A stretch of 64,000 nt of DNA from JAGRCP01 sp942490705 (GTDB lineage Bacteria; Chloroflexota; Anaerolineae; Caldilineales; Caldilineaceae), in contig CALNXY010000005.1 of assembly GCA_942490705.1 (NCBI GenBank), positions 439,868 to 503,867 on the forward strand, given 5' to 3'. The notes below the pieces were generated by a model. That model did no database searches. It was not told where the DNA came from and worked only from the letters and a program-made list of their open reading frames with translations. The position numbers and the translations under genes are program-made. This document shows positions 26,935 to 36,031 of the stretch, piece by piece (position 1 is the first letter of the stretch; each line of letters begins with the position of its first letter).

Positions 26935-28534
26935 TCACTCCTTCGGTCTGATCATCCGACTCTGAACTATGTTGACCTCTGGGTCCATGGCCTATGGCGG
27001 ACGCGGCCACCAACCTTTCTTCTGTCGCTTCACTGCGCGAAAACTCGCCCGTCACCTCGCCTTTGGACATGACCAACACCCGGTCCGACATGGCAAGCAC
27101 TTCCTTCAGTTCCGATGAGGCAAAGACAATGCCATAGCCCTCGCCTGCCAGGCGATCCATGATTTCGAAGATCTCGGATTTTGCGCCGACATCAATGCCA
27201 CGGGTGGGCTCATCCAACAGCAAGACTTTGGGCGTCGTGAGGAGACTCTTGGCCACCACCACTTTTTGCTGGTTGCCGCCGCTCAGGGCTGATACGAGCT
27301 GTTTGGGGCTGGCCGTCTTGACCGACATTTCGTTGATCATGCGGCCGACGCTGCTGTCTTCTTTTTTGCGGGAGAGATAGAAGCCGTTGAGGTATTTTTG
27401 CAGGCTCGCCAACAGCATATTGTTGGCGACGGACATACTCTGAATCAACCCTTCGCGCTGCCGGTCTTCCGGCACGAGCGACATGCCCAGTTGAATGCGT
27501 TTGCGCACGTCAGCGGATTTCACCTCGGCGCCGTCAAGCCAGACGCGGCCGGAAGCCTCTGGATGGAGGCCGACCAGCGATTCGAAGAGTTCGGAACGTC
27601 CCGCCCCCATAAGCCCATAGATCCCGATAATCTCACCTCGCCGCAGTGAAAACGAGACGTGGTCGACGGCAAAACCGCCGCCAACACGGGGCAAAGCCAT
27701 CTCTTCAACACGCAGCAATTCATCGCCCAGTTCACGCTCCTGGTAATGAAAAAGTGTTGCGGGATTGCGGCCCACCATCTCTTCGATAATCCAGGTGATG
27801 TCGATCTCGCTGATGGGACGTTCCGCCATGAGTTTGCCATCGCGGAGCACTGTGATGTAGTCCCCGATCTGCATCAATTCGTCCAACTTATGAGAAATGT
27901 AAATGATCGAGACGCCGTTTTGCTTGAGTTCGTGAATCACGCTGAAGAGAATCTCGACTTCGCTACTACTGAGCGCCGAAGTCGGCTCATCCATGATCAG
28001 AATGCGCACGTCTTGGGCCAGGGCCTTGGCAATCTCGACGATCTGCTGCTGGCCGATGCGCAGATTACTGATCAGATCGGCCGGCGAGATATCCTGCTCC
28101 AGTCGATCCAAGAGTGACTGGGCGATCTCGCGCTGGCGCTTTCGATCGATGGCGATGCCGCCTTTGACAAGGTTGTGGCCCATAAAGATGTTTTCGGCCA
28201 CATCAAGATTTGGGAAGAGATTCATCTCCTGATAGATGATGCCGATACCATGGTCTGCGGCATCGTGGGCGGAATGAACCTCGATGGGCTTGCTGTCAAG
28301 CATGAGTGAGCCCGATGTAGGCTGCTCAACGCCGGCGAGCACCTTCATCAAAGTCGACTTGCCCGCGCCGTTCTCGCCGACCAGCACGTTCACCTTGCCC
28401 GCATAGACGTTGAAGTCAACGGAGTCCAGTGCCGTGGTGCCGGGATAGACCTTGGTGATCTGCTCAGCGTGGAGAATGATTTTATCAGTCGATGTGGCAG
28501 TTGTGGACGCTGCGGTTGATGCACTTGCACTCAT
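26918..28534 (-). CDS. rbsA: Ribose-type ABC transporter ATPase (two ABC domains)
   Basis: 538 residues with two nucleotide-binding domains, as in RbsA/MglA. The first has Walker A GENGAGKST, signature-like LRIGQQQIVEIAKALA and Walker B ILIMDEPTSAL. The second has a degenerate Walker A region (GLMGAGRSEL), signature LSGGNQQKVVVAKSL and Walker B VLLLDEPTRGID. The asymmetry is normal for the family. The 3' end overlaps rbsC. Confidence 0.95.
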   Translation of the reverse strand: MSASASTAASTTATSTDKIILHAEQITKVYPGTTALDSVDFNVYAGKVNVLVGENGAGKSTLMKVLAGVEQPTSGSLMLDSKPIEVHSAHDAADHGIGIIYQEMNLFPNLDVAENIFMGHNLVKGGIAIDRKRQREIAQSLLDRLEQDISPADLISNLRIGQQQIVEIAKALAQDVRILIMDEPTSALSSSEVEILFSVIHELKQNGVSIIYISHKLDELMQIGDYITVLRDGKLMAERPISEIDITWIIEEMVGRNPATLFHYQERELGDELLRVEEMALPRVGGGFAVDHVSFSLRRGEIIGIYGLMGAGRSELFESLVGLHPEASGRVWLDGAEVKSADVRKRIQLGMSLVPEDRQREGLIQSMSVANNMLLASLQKYLNGFYLSRKKEDSSVGRMINEMSVKTASPKQLVSALSGGNQQKVVVAKSLLTTPKVLLLDEPTRGIDVGAKSEIFEIMDRLAGEGYGIVFASSELKEVLAMSDRVLVMSKGEVTGEFSRSEATEERLVAASAIGHGPRGQHSSESDDQTEGVSDESS

Positions 28535-28585
28535 ATTGCAAAATCCTGGGCCATGTTGAAAAGGCGAATCATGCCGTCAGGCGAC

Positions 28586-29305
28586 TTACTCGCTGAGATC
28601 AAAGGTCACGGGGGAGACGGTAATTTCACTTAGATCGATGTTGGTTTGATTTGTGGTACTGATGGAAAACGCGCCGTCAAAGGAGACTGTCTTGCCCTGA
28701 AGGTTTTCCAAGTCGAGATCCCCAAGAACGTCAGCCGCAATCCGCTTGTTCATTTCCCGGGATACCTGACCAAATTCCGTCTGGTCCTTGAAATCGCCAA
28801 AGGGCACCAGCCCGGTTGCATCACGCACGGCGTTGCCGCGAATCAGCGGCCCGACCTGCACGATGACCGTTGCCGGCCCATCGTAGCCTGCCAGGTCGAC
28901 GACGGCGGTGCCATTGCGCGACTCTGTCAGCACCTCGGCAATTGTGCCCTCACCCTTGACCATGAATTGATAGGCCCCGCCGACAAAACTGCCATAGTCC
29001 TCACCGCCGCTCTCCAGATTCGCCTCGATTGCGGGCAGCACGGTCGCCAGGTCCTGGGCATTCGCGACGATTGCAGGTTGCACGACGCTCTCCCAAACGC
29101 CTTCGACGTAGACCTCAGGATCGAAGGCTTCGCTTTCTAGCTGCGCCTCAATCTCCTCCAACGGCACGATCGTGCAGGCGGAAAAGAGCAAGAGCAATGG
29201 AGTCATACAGAGCAAGGAAAGAAGGCGTTGCCAGTCAGGGAGCAATCTCGCCCTTCGACGAAACGAAAACCAGGACACCGTGCGCTGTGCAATGCTCTTT
29301 TGCAT
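28586..29305 (-). CDS. DUF2291-type lipoprotein of the ribose operon
   Basis: 239 residues from the ATG at 29305; start choice is uncertain (also 29317 or 29389) because none has a clear ribosome binding site. A basic stretch and hydrophobic core end in LFSAC, a lipobox. The remainder (EDYGSFVGGAYQFMVKGEGTI, TVIVQVGPLIRGNAVRDA) matches the DUF2291 family of periplasmic lipoproteins that recur in sugar ABC operons; their role is unknown. It sits between rbsK and rbsA. Confidence 0.8.
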   Translation of the reverse strand: MQKSIAQRTVSWFSFRRRARLLPDWQRLLSLLCMTPLLLLFSACTIVPLEEIEAQLESEAFDPEVYVEGVWESVVQPAIVANAQDLATVLPAIEANLESGGEDYGSFVGGAYQFMVKGEGTIAEVLTESRNGTAVVDLAGYDGPATVIVQVGPLIRGNAVRDATGLVPFGDFKDQTEFGQVSREMNKRIAADVLGDLDLENLQGKTVSFDGAFSISTTNQTNIDLSEITVSPVTFDLSE

Positions 29306-29513
29306 GCCACGTCTCATTTCATGGAATAATTGGTAAAACAGCAATTTGGGATAATTAGGCAATATTGAATAAATATTCGAAGACATCATACACTATCCGA
29401 ATTTGATTGTCAATCCGCCTTGAAAAGCCCGTTCGGCCCTACCAGCTTTCAGCAGACTAGACCAGACAAGATGGTGGACTTATCCTGGGCAGGCCGATGG
29501 TCCGGCCGGCGGA

Positions 29514-30446
29514 TTATGAAGCGGCAGTGGATCCAGATGCCACGAACGCTTCGACTTCGGCCAGATTAGGCAAGGAGGGCTGGGCGCCGGCCTTCGTTGC
29601 GGCAAGCCCTGCCGCGGCATTGGCAAAGCGAGCGGCCGCCGCGAGATCTTCGCCCTTTGCCAGCGCCACGGCCAGCGCGCCATTAAACGAATCGCCCGCT
29701 GCCGTCGTGTCGACTGCCGCGATCTGAAATGCCGGTGCTTCAATCTGACGCCCGCCATCCAGCAGCAGCGCGCCCTGTTCGCCCAGCGTCACGATCAGGA
29801 CATTCAGCCCAAGACGCTCAGAGTAGGCCGCAGCCGTCTCCGCAATGTCCGCATCCGGCGCGGCCTGGGCCAACATGGCAAGTTCGGTTTCGTTGGGGGT
29901 CAGAATGTCGGCCATGGCCAGCAATTCCGCCGGCAACTCCGCCGCAGGCGCCGGATTGAGAATGACGCGCACGCCATGCTTTTGCGCCAGCTTGGCCGCA
30001 GCTTCGACCGTCGGCAAGGGCACTTCCAGCTGCAAGAGCAGACAGTCGGCCTGGGCAATTTGCGCCTCAGCGGCCGCTACGTCGTCGGGCGTGAGGCGCG
30101 CGTTGGCGCCTGACGCCACGGCAATACAGTTCTCGCCCTTGGCGTCCACAGTGATCGAAGCAATGCCGGAAGGCGTCTCGTCATCCCACACGAGGAAGTC
30201 CAGATTCAATCCTTCTGCCTGGTAGGCCTCGTACGCGCGCTGCCCAAAATCATCCCGTCCCAGACGGGCCACGAAGGTAACGTCGGCGCCCAATCGCTGT
30301 GCGGCCACAGCCTGATTGGCCCCTTTACCGCCCTGGACGGTGGCGAAGGTCCCACCGAGCACCGTCTCGCCCGGCTTGGGCAGATGCCCTACCTGGACCA
30401 CCATATCCGTGTTCGCACTGCCGACGACGACAATCCTTGGATTCAT
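29514..30446 (-). CDS. rbsK: Ribokinase
   Basis: 310 residues. Phosphorylates ribose to ribose 5-phosphate with ATP. PfkB signatures are present: N-terminal GSANTDMVVQVGHLPKPGET, GGKGANQAVAAQRLGADV, and the C-terminal DTTAAGDSFNGAL with the catalytic Asp (the usual Gly of TGAGD reads Ala). NPAPAAELP and NETE are further ribokinase blocks. It starts 47 bases after the regulator. No rbsD mutarotase gene is present. Confidence 0.94.
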   Translation of the reverse strand: MNPRIVVVGSANTDMVVQVGHLPKPGETVLGGTFATVQGGKGANQAVAAQRLGADVTFVARLGRDDFGQRAYEAYQAEGLNLDFLVWDDETPSGIASITVDAKGENCIAVASGANARLTPDDVAAAEAQIAQADCLLLQLEVPLPTVEAAAKLAQKHGVRVILNPAPAAELPAELLAMADILTPNETELAMLAQAAPDADIAETAAAYSERLGLNVLIVTLGEQGALLLDGGRQIEAPAFQIAAVDTTAAGDSFNGALAVALAKGEDLAAAARFANAAAGLAATKAGAQPSLPNLAEVEAFVASGSTAAS

Positions 30447-30493
30447 GTTTGAGTCCTTACAAAGTGATGCGTTTAGTCACGCCAATGCGGCGA

Positions 30494-31489
30494 TCACTGA
30501 AGGCTGCTGCCGCGCACAATCAGCTCTGTGGGCAGCACAATCCGCTTGATAGGCTCTTCCTTATTGCGCATACGCGTAACGAGCGTCCGCACCGCTTGAC
30601 GCCCCATCTCTTCCTTGGGTTGAGCGACTGTGGTCAGGGAGGGCACGGTGTAAGAGGCCAGTTCGATGTCGTCAAAGCCGACAATGGCCAGATCGTGGGG
30701 CACGCGTACGCCTGCTTCGCTCGCAGCGCGAATTGCCCCCACCGCCATGACGTCGTTGCAGGCAAAGATCGCCGAAGGCGGGTGCGCCAAGCCCAGCAGC
30801 CGGCGCGTCGCATCCTGACCCGATTGATAGTGAAAGTCGCCCCGGTCACAGAGCGCAGGCTCCAGCTCTAGCCCGAGCTCATCCAGCGCCTGACGATAAC
30901 CGATCTCGCGATCGGCGCTGGGCGTCACGTTCGACGGGCCAGCGATGAGGCCGATGCGGCGATGGCCCTGCTCCAACAGGTGATGCGTGGCGAGATAACC
31001 GCCCGCCAGATTATCGGCCAGGACAGCATCCACTTCGATTTCAGCCAGAACCCGATCCACTACGACGACGGGCACACTCTGACGCAGCAGGCCCTGCAGG
31101 GAGCGGCTTTGATCGCCCACGGCGAAAAAGATCATACCGTCGACCTGGCGCTTGCTGAGCAGATCAGCATAGAAGGCTTCCTTCTCCGGGTTGCTCTCGG
31201 AGTTACAGAGCACCACGCTATAACCCAGTCCGAAGGCGGTCGCTTCAATCGTGTGGCCGACTTCGGCGAAGTAAGGGTTGGAGCTATCGGGCAGGATTAA
31301 ACCGATGGTGTGCGTTTCGCCGCGCCGCAATGAACGAGCCAGCGTGTTAGGCCGATAGCCCAACTCGTCCATAGCCGCCTGCACGCGCTGGCGGATCTCG
31401 TCCGAGACGAAACGCGTGTTGTTGACGATATGCGAAACGGTGGTCGGCGAAACACCGGCCTTGTCGGCGACCTCACGAATGGTCGGCAC
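30494..31489 (-). CDS. rbsR: LacI-family regulator, RbsR-like
   Basis: 331 residues starting at GTG 31489, which has GGAG about eight bases upstream and begins directly at the HTH (VPTIREVADKAGVSPTTVSHIVNN). The hinge helix region RPNTLARSLRRGE and a ribose-binding-protein-like effector domain follow. It is the first gene of the leftward operon, so autoregulation through the palindromes 60 bases upstream is likely. A longer frame from 31564 would run into those palindromes and is rejected. Confidence 0.9.
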   Translation of the reverse strand: MPTIREVADKAGVSPTTVSHIVNNTRFVSDEIRQRVQAAMDELGYRPNTLARSLRRGETHTIGLILPDSSNPYFAEVGHTIEATAFGLGYSVVLCNSESNPEKEAFYADLLSKRQVDGMIFFAVGDQSRSLQGLLRQSVPVVVVDRVLAEIEVDAVLADNLAGGYLATHHLLEQGHRRIGLIAGPSNVTPSADREIGYRQALDELGLELEPALCDRGDFHYQSGQDATRRLLGLAHPPSAIFACNDVMAVGAIRAASEAGVRVPHDLAIVGFDDIELASYTVPSLTTVAQPKEEMGRQAVRTLVTRMRNKEEPIKRIVLPTELIVRGSSLQ

Positions 31490-31548
31490 CGGACAGTCTC
31501 CATCGGTACGATTTGAGAATGGTTGAGAAGGAGTCAAGAGTCGATCTA

Positions 31549-31572
31549 GCAAACGTTTGCGCAATCGATTGC
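31549..31572. promoter_or_regulatory. Two abutting LacI-type operators
   Basis: GCAAACGTTTGC (31549-31560) and GCAATCGATTGC (31561-31572) are perfect 12-base palindromes placed back to back with no gap. Both have the central CG dyad expected for LacI-family operators. They lie between two divergent LacI-type genes, 60 bases before the RbsR-like start and 70 bases before the other. Confidence 0.75.
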
Positions 31573-31641
31573 TTACAGTCTAGCAAGACTGCCGTAGGAT
31601 GTCAAGGGGTATCGCGAATATTTCACTGGGATGAAGCGCGG

Positions 31642-32659
31642 ATGACGCGGAAAGCGCCCGACGCAGGCAGATGTTGCCCGCATTGCCGGCGTCTCGCAGG
31701 CCATGGTCTCGTATATTGTTAATAAGAACAACGCCGTCACCATCCCCGACGACACGCGTCAACGCATCCTCGATGCCATGGATGAAGTCGGCTATGTGCC
31801 CAATGTGACCGCGCGGCGGCTGCGTTCCAGCAAGACCTATACGGTAGCCGGCATCATCCCGGATATCACAAACCCGTTTTACCCCGACTTTGAGCGCGGG
31901 ATTCAAGACGTTGTCGACGGTCACGGCTATGATCTCATCATGTACAACACGGATGGTACGGCCGAGCGGGAGCGTCGCTGCCTGGACTCCATGTTGCAAG
32001 GACGCGTCGATGGCGTGGTCGGCGTCTTTTTTCATCTGCGCGTGCCGGATCTTGCGGCGCTGATCAACCAGGGCATTCACGTTGTGCGCCTGGAGGCGAT
32101 GCCCAAGCTGCCAGGGTCCTTGCCGCTGGACAACATCTTCATCGATAACATTGCAGCGAGTCGGATGGCGGTTGAGCACCTTATCGAGCAGGGCCACAGG
32201 CAGATTGCCATGCTGACCAGCCATGAAGGGCCGGCGCGCTTTCGCGAACATGGGTACCGCGAGGCGCTCGCAGCCAACCAGCTTCCCATGGATGACCAAT
32301 TGTTGAGCTTTGGGGCCTTTAGCGAGGACGGCGGCTATCAGGCGATGGGCAAGTTGCTGCAAGGAGACCGGCGCCCGTCCGCTGTCGTTGCGGCCAATGA
32401 TCTGATGGCCATGGGCGCGATGATCGCTATCCGTGAAGTCGGCTTGAGTATCCCCCGGGATATTGCGGTCATCGGCTTTGACGATATCTCAACGGCCAAG
32501 CTCGTCTTTCCGGCGCTGACGACGGTGACCCAGTTTCAGCGCCAGCTGGGTCGACGTGCGGCGGAGATGCTCATGGAACGGGTGAAGGGGACCGCGCCGG
32601 AGAACGGACGTAGTATTGAGATGCCATTCCGCTTGGTTACACGCGATTCAACCACGTAG
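31642..32659 (+). pseudogene. Second LacI-family regulator, frameshifted in the HTH
   Basis: From ATG 31642 the frame reads MTRK and then, after skipping one base (g31654), RPTQADVARIAGVSQAMVSYIVN, a normal LacI HTH, and continues unbroken to 32659 through a full effector-binding domain (YTVAGIIPDITNPFYPDFERG ... AVIGFDDISTAKLVFPALTT). Without the correction the HTH has no usable start. This may be a single-base error or a real recent inactivation. It heads the importer and glycohydrolase operon and probably controls it. Confidence 0.8.
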
Positions 32660-32809
32660 GCGATTCCAAGGAAACGATATCCGAGAGGTAGAAGTGGACC
32701 ATGGAAATGTCTGGATTCGCTTTAGTGCAAGGAGGTGTTGCGAATCAAGTCCCAAGATGATGTGAAGTCGTGAGTCAATTTGTTAGTCATCCAACGAAGG
32801 AGAACCCAC

Positions 32810-34165
32810 GTGAAACGCAAAATGCTCTTCCTACTGATGATTGCGATGCTGGTGCTGGCGGGCTGTGCCGCCGGCGACGTTGCGCCCGCAGGATCTGGCG
32901 ATGAAGGCGCACAACAAGCGGCGGCCGTCGAAAAGACGACCGTCACCCTTTGGCTAGACGACTCGGCCGTCAACCAGTGTTTTGTCGAGGTCGTCGAATC
33001 CACCCTTGACAGTGAAACGATCGCGGTCGAGTTCAACCTGATTTCCGACAACTATTGGGATGCGATTCGCACGGGCGTTAACGGCGGCGCCGGCCCCGAC
33101 GTCGTCTTCTCTCCTGGCCCCAGCTTCGCCTTTGAGATGGCCCAGGCCGGGCTCCTCGCCCCGCTTTCCGGCTATGCCGAATCACTAGGCTGGAACGAGA
33201 TCATCGTCGACTGGGCGCTGAGCCTGGGCGCAGTCGACGGCGAGTTGTACAGTCTGCCCAGCGAGCAAGAGACGATGGTGCTCTACTACAACAAGACGCT
33301 CTTTGAAGAGAATGGCTGGGAAGTGCCAACCACGATCGATGAGCTGATGGCGCTCTCCGAGACGATTGCCGCGGCCGGAATTGACCCGTTTGCCCATGGC
33401 AATGCAGACTGGCGCCCTGCGAACGAATGGTTCTTCAGCGCGATTGTCAACAATGTGGCCGGTCCGGAAAATGTCTACGCTGCGCTCACCGGTGAAAAAC
33501 CCTGGACCGATGCAGAGTTCATCGAAGCAATCAACGTGCTCAACGACATGCAGCAAAATGGCTGGTTCTCGGGCGGCCTTGATCTTTACTACACGACAGA
33601 CGGCGACGGGCGTCTGGCCGCGTTTGGCGCTGGCGATGCCGCCATGAACATCGAGGGCAGTTGGCGTTTGGAGAGTATCAACACCTACTTTGGCGAAGAG
33701 GCCGGCAACGGCAATGACTGGGACTGGAGCCCGGTACCCAGCAAGTCCGGAGATGACACCTTCAGCATCGGCGTCGGCTCGACCTATTCGATCAACAGCT
33801 TTAGCGAGCATCCTGACGAAGCAGCCGAGCTGATCACCCACATCTTCGATCCCGAGACGCAGGCGCAGCTCGTCGTGCAGTGCGGCATGGGTCCGGCCCC
33901 GGTTCGCCTGGAGGCCGAGATGCTTGACGGGCTCGATGAGCGCAACGCAAGCCTCTATGCCGCCATCGGCCAGGCTTCGGATGCCGGTAACTATGGCTAT
34001 CTGACCTGGACCTTCTGGCCCCCACGCAGTGACGTCTACATCTACGAAGAGATCGAAAAGATGTGGAACAACGACATTTCGCCGGAAGAATATGCAGCCG
34101 GGCTGGGCGAAGTCTTTGCCGAGGAGCTGGCGGCAGGCGACATTCCGCCGATTCCTGAGCGCTAG
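32810..34165 (+). CDS. Sugar ABC importer solute-binding lipoprotein
   Basis: 451 residues from GTG 32810, with AAGGAG seven bases upstream. The signal peptide ends in VLAGC (lipobox). The body has the family 1 extracellular solute-binding layout: VTLWLDDSAVNQ, NGGAGPDVVFSPGPSF, LYSLPSEQETMVLYYNKTLFEENGW split over consecutive blocks, and AAMNIEGSW. Such proteins bind oligosaccharides or glycosides for CUT1 importers. The ligand is not predictable; the neighbouring glycohydrolase suggests a ribosyl compound. Confidence 0.9.
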   Translation: MKRKMLFLLMIAMLVLAGCAAGDVAPAGSGDEGAQQAAAVEKTTVTLWLDDSAVNQCFVEVVESTLDSETIAVEFNLISDNYWDAIRTGVNGGAGPDVVFSPGPSFAFEMAQAGLLAPLSGYAESLGWNEIIVDWALSLGAVDGELYSLPSEQETMVLYYNKTLFEENGWEVPTTIDELMALSETIAAAGIDPFAHGNADWRPANEWFFSAIVNNVAGPENVYAALTGEKPWTDAEFIEAINVLNDMQQNGWFSGGLDLYYTTDGDGRLAAFGAGDAAMNIEGSWRLESINTYFGEEAGNGNDWDWSPVPSKSGDDTFSIGVGSTYSINSFSEHPDEAAELITHIFDPETQAQLVVQCGMGPAPVRLEAEMLDGLDERNASLYAAIGQASDAGNYGYLTWTFWPPRSDVYIYEEIEKMWNNDISPEEYAAGLGEVFAEELAAGDIPPIPER

Positions 34166-34237
34166 TCGATCTTGAGGATTGTCAGGGGGTGGATCCGGCC
34201 GGATCCGCCTCCTGGCACAAGTTACGCGGGGCAAACC

Positions 34238-35173
34238 ATGGCCGAAACGATCATACCAGCCCAAGGCTCGGTGAACGCACAACCAGCGATCAGAAATCGA
34301 CGCGTCGTCAGGAAGGTCCTCATCCCGTGGCTCTTCATCCTGCCCGTCGTCCTTCTTCATGGCTTCGTTGTCGTGATTCCATCGGTATTGGGGATGTACT
34401 ACTCCTTTACCGATTGGTCCGGCATGGGCGGGGCCAACTTCATTGGATTGGAGAACTACCGCCGCTTATTCTTTGATGACGCCTCCTTCCGCCAGGCGAT
34501 GGTAAACAATATCGTCTGGCTGACATTCTTCATGACGGTGCCCTTTGCCCTCTCCTTGATGGCCGCCTTTTTGCTCTCGCAGATCAAACGGGGCAGCTAT
34601 TTCTATCGCATCCTGATCTTCATCCCCTACATTTTGCCCAGCGTCGTCATTGCCAGCATCTGGCGGAATCTGCTGAGCCCGCGCCAGGGCATCCCCGCCG
34701 TGCTGACGGAAATGGGGATTCCCGGCTTTGATGTGGCTTTCCTGGGCAATCCAGACACGGTTCTGTTGACGATTGCCTTCATCGACAACTGGCACTACTG
34801 GGGTTTCCTCACGATTTTGTTTCTCACGGCCATGCAGAGCGTGCCTACAGTACTGTATGAGGTGGCCCGATTGGACGGGGCCAATCGCTGGCAGCAGTTC
34901 TGGAACGTGACGCTGCCCGGCATCCGGCCTACTGTCGTCTTCATGCTGATGATGACCGCAATCTGGTCGTTCCTCGTCTTCGAGTACGTGTGGATTCTGA
35001 CCGAGGGCGGTCCTGCCGGCTCGTCGGAAGTGATGGGCACGCTCGTCTACAAAAATGCGTTCCGTCGCTTTGACGCGGGCTACGCGGCCGCGCAGGGCAT
35101 CACCATGAGCGCGTTTGCCGGTACGATCGTCCTGATCTTTATTGTTCTTCGACGTCGAGGGTGGGAGATATAG
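34238..35173 (+). CDS. Sugar ABC importer permease, UgpA/MalF type
   Basis: 311 residues with six predicted membrane segments and the EAA loop YEVARLDGANRWQQFWNVTLPGIRP. The N-terminal helix begins at IPWLFILPVVLLHGF. ATG 34238 is used; a TTG at 34172 would extend it by 22 residues. It follows the binding-protein gene closely, and its stop is one base before the next start. Confidence 0.9.
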   Translation: MAETIIPAQGSVNAQPAIRNRRVVRKVLIPWLFILPVVLLHGFVVVIPSVLGMYYSFTDWSGMGGANFIGLENYRRLFFDDASFRQAMVNNIVWLTFFMTVPFALSLMAAFLLSQIKRGSYFYRILIFIPYILPSVVIASIWRNLLSPRQGIPAVLTEMGIPGFDVAFLGNPDTVLLTIAFIDNWHYWGFLTILFLTAMQSVPTVLYEVARLDGANRWQQFWNVTLPGIRPTVVFMLMMTAIWSFLVFEYVWILTEGGPAGSSEVMGTLVYKNAFRRFDAGYAAAQGITMSAFAGTIVLIFIVLRRRGWEI

Positions 35174-35174
35174 C

Positions 35175-36008
35175 ATGCAAAATTCACGACGGGAAGCGCC
35201 CGCAATTTCCAGCCACATCATCATGCTGCTGCTGGTCGCCTTTGCCATGATCCCGCTGGTGGTGCTGGCCTTTAACTCGGTCAAGACAAGACCGGACTTT
35301 GCCTCAAATCCGCTTGGACCGCCCCAGGAAATCCGGCTCCAGAATTATCCCGAGGCATGGCAGGAGAGTAATTTTGGGCGAACTGCCACGAACAGCCTCA
35401 CGCTCGTAGTGGCAACGGTTCTCTCGGTCTTGACGCTCGGCGGTCTGGCGTCTTACAGCATTGCCCGGATCAATCCGCCAGGCTCTGACTTTGTCATGTT
35501 TTACATGCTGGTTGCGTCCACCATTCCGATTTGGCTCTTCATGGTGCCGCTCTTTTTCATGTGGCGCAATCTGGGATTGGTCAACACCCGGCTGGGACTG
35601 ATCCTCATCTATACAGCGATCAATCTCCCATTTGCCATTTTCCTGCTGCGCACATTTCTTGTCAGGGTGCCGCTGGAGATTGAGGAGGCGGCCCTGGTTG
35701 ACGGTGCAAGCAGGCTGATGATCTTCTTCCGGGTCATCTTGCCCATCACGTGGACCGGATTTTTGACCGTGGGGCTTGTCGTCTCGCTGGCCGTCTGGGG
35801 CGAGTATCAAATTGCGCTGATCATGATCCACGATCCCAACCTCTATCCGATTACCACCAGCTACAACAGCTTCACGGAAACCTTTGGCCGCGACTGGACG
35901 CTAACCAGCGCGGTGGCGGTGATGATGATCTTTCCCGTACTGGTCTTGTTCATCGCACTGCAACGTCAATTTATTGATGGCTTGACGCAGGGAAGCGTAA
36001 AAGCCTAA
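35175..36008 (+). CDS. Sugar ABC importer permease, UgpE/MalG type
   Basis: 277 residues from ATG 35175, with GGGAG upstream. Six membrane segments are visible, with the EAA loop EIEEAALVDGASRLMIFFRV and the C-terminal QRQFIDGLTQGSVK typical of MalG-like subunits. It pairs with the preceding permease. No ATPase gene is in this operon. Confidence 0.92.
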   Translation: MQNSRREAPAISSHIIMLLLVAFAMIPLVVLAFNSVKTRPDFASNPLGPPQEIRLQNYPEAWQESNFGRTATNSLTLVVATVLSVLTLGGLASYSIARINPPGSDFVMFYMLVASTIPIWLFMVPLFFMWRNLGLVNTRLGLILIYTAINLPFAIFLLRTFLVRVPLEIEEAALVDGASRLMIFFRVILPITWTGFLTVGLVVSLAVWGEYQIALIMIHDPNLYPITTSYNSFTETFGRDWTLTSAVAVMMIFPVLVLFIALQRQFIDGLTQGSVKA

Positions 36009-36031
36009 CCGCAAGAAGGGACAGTTTGTAG

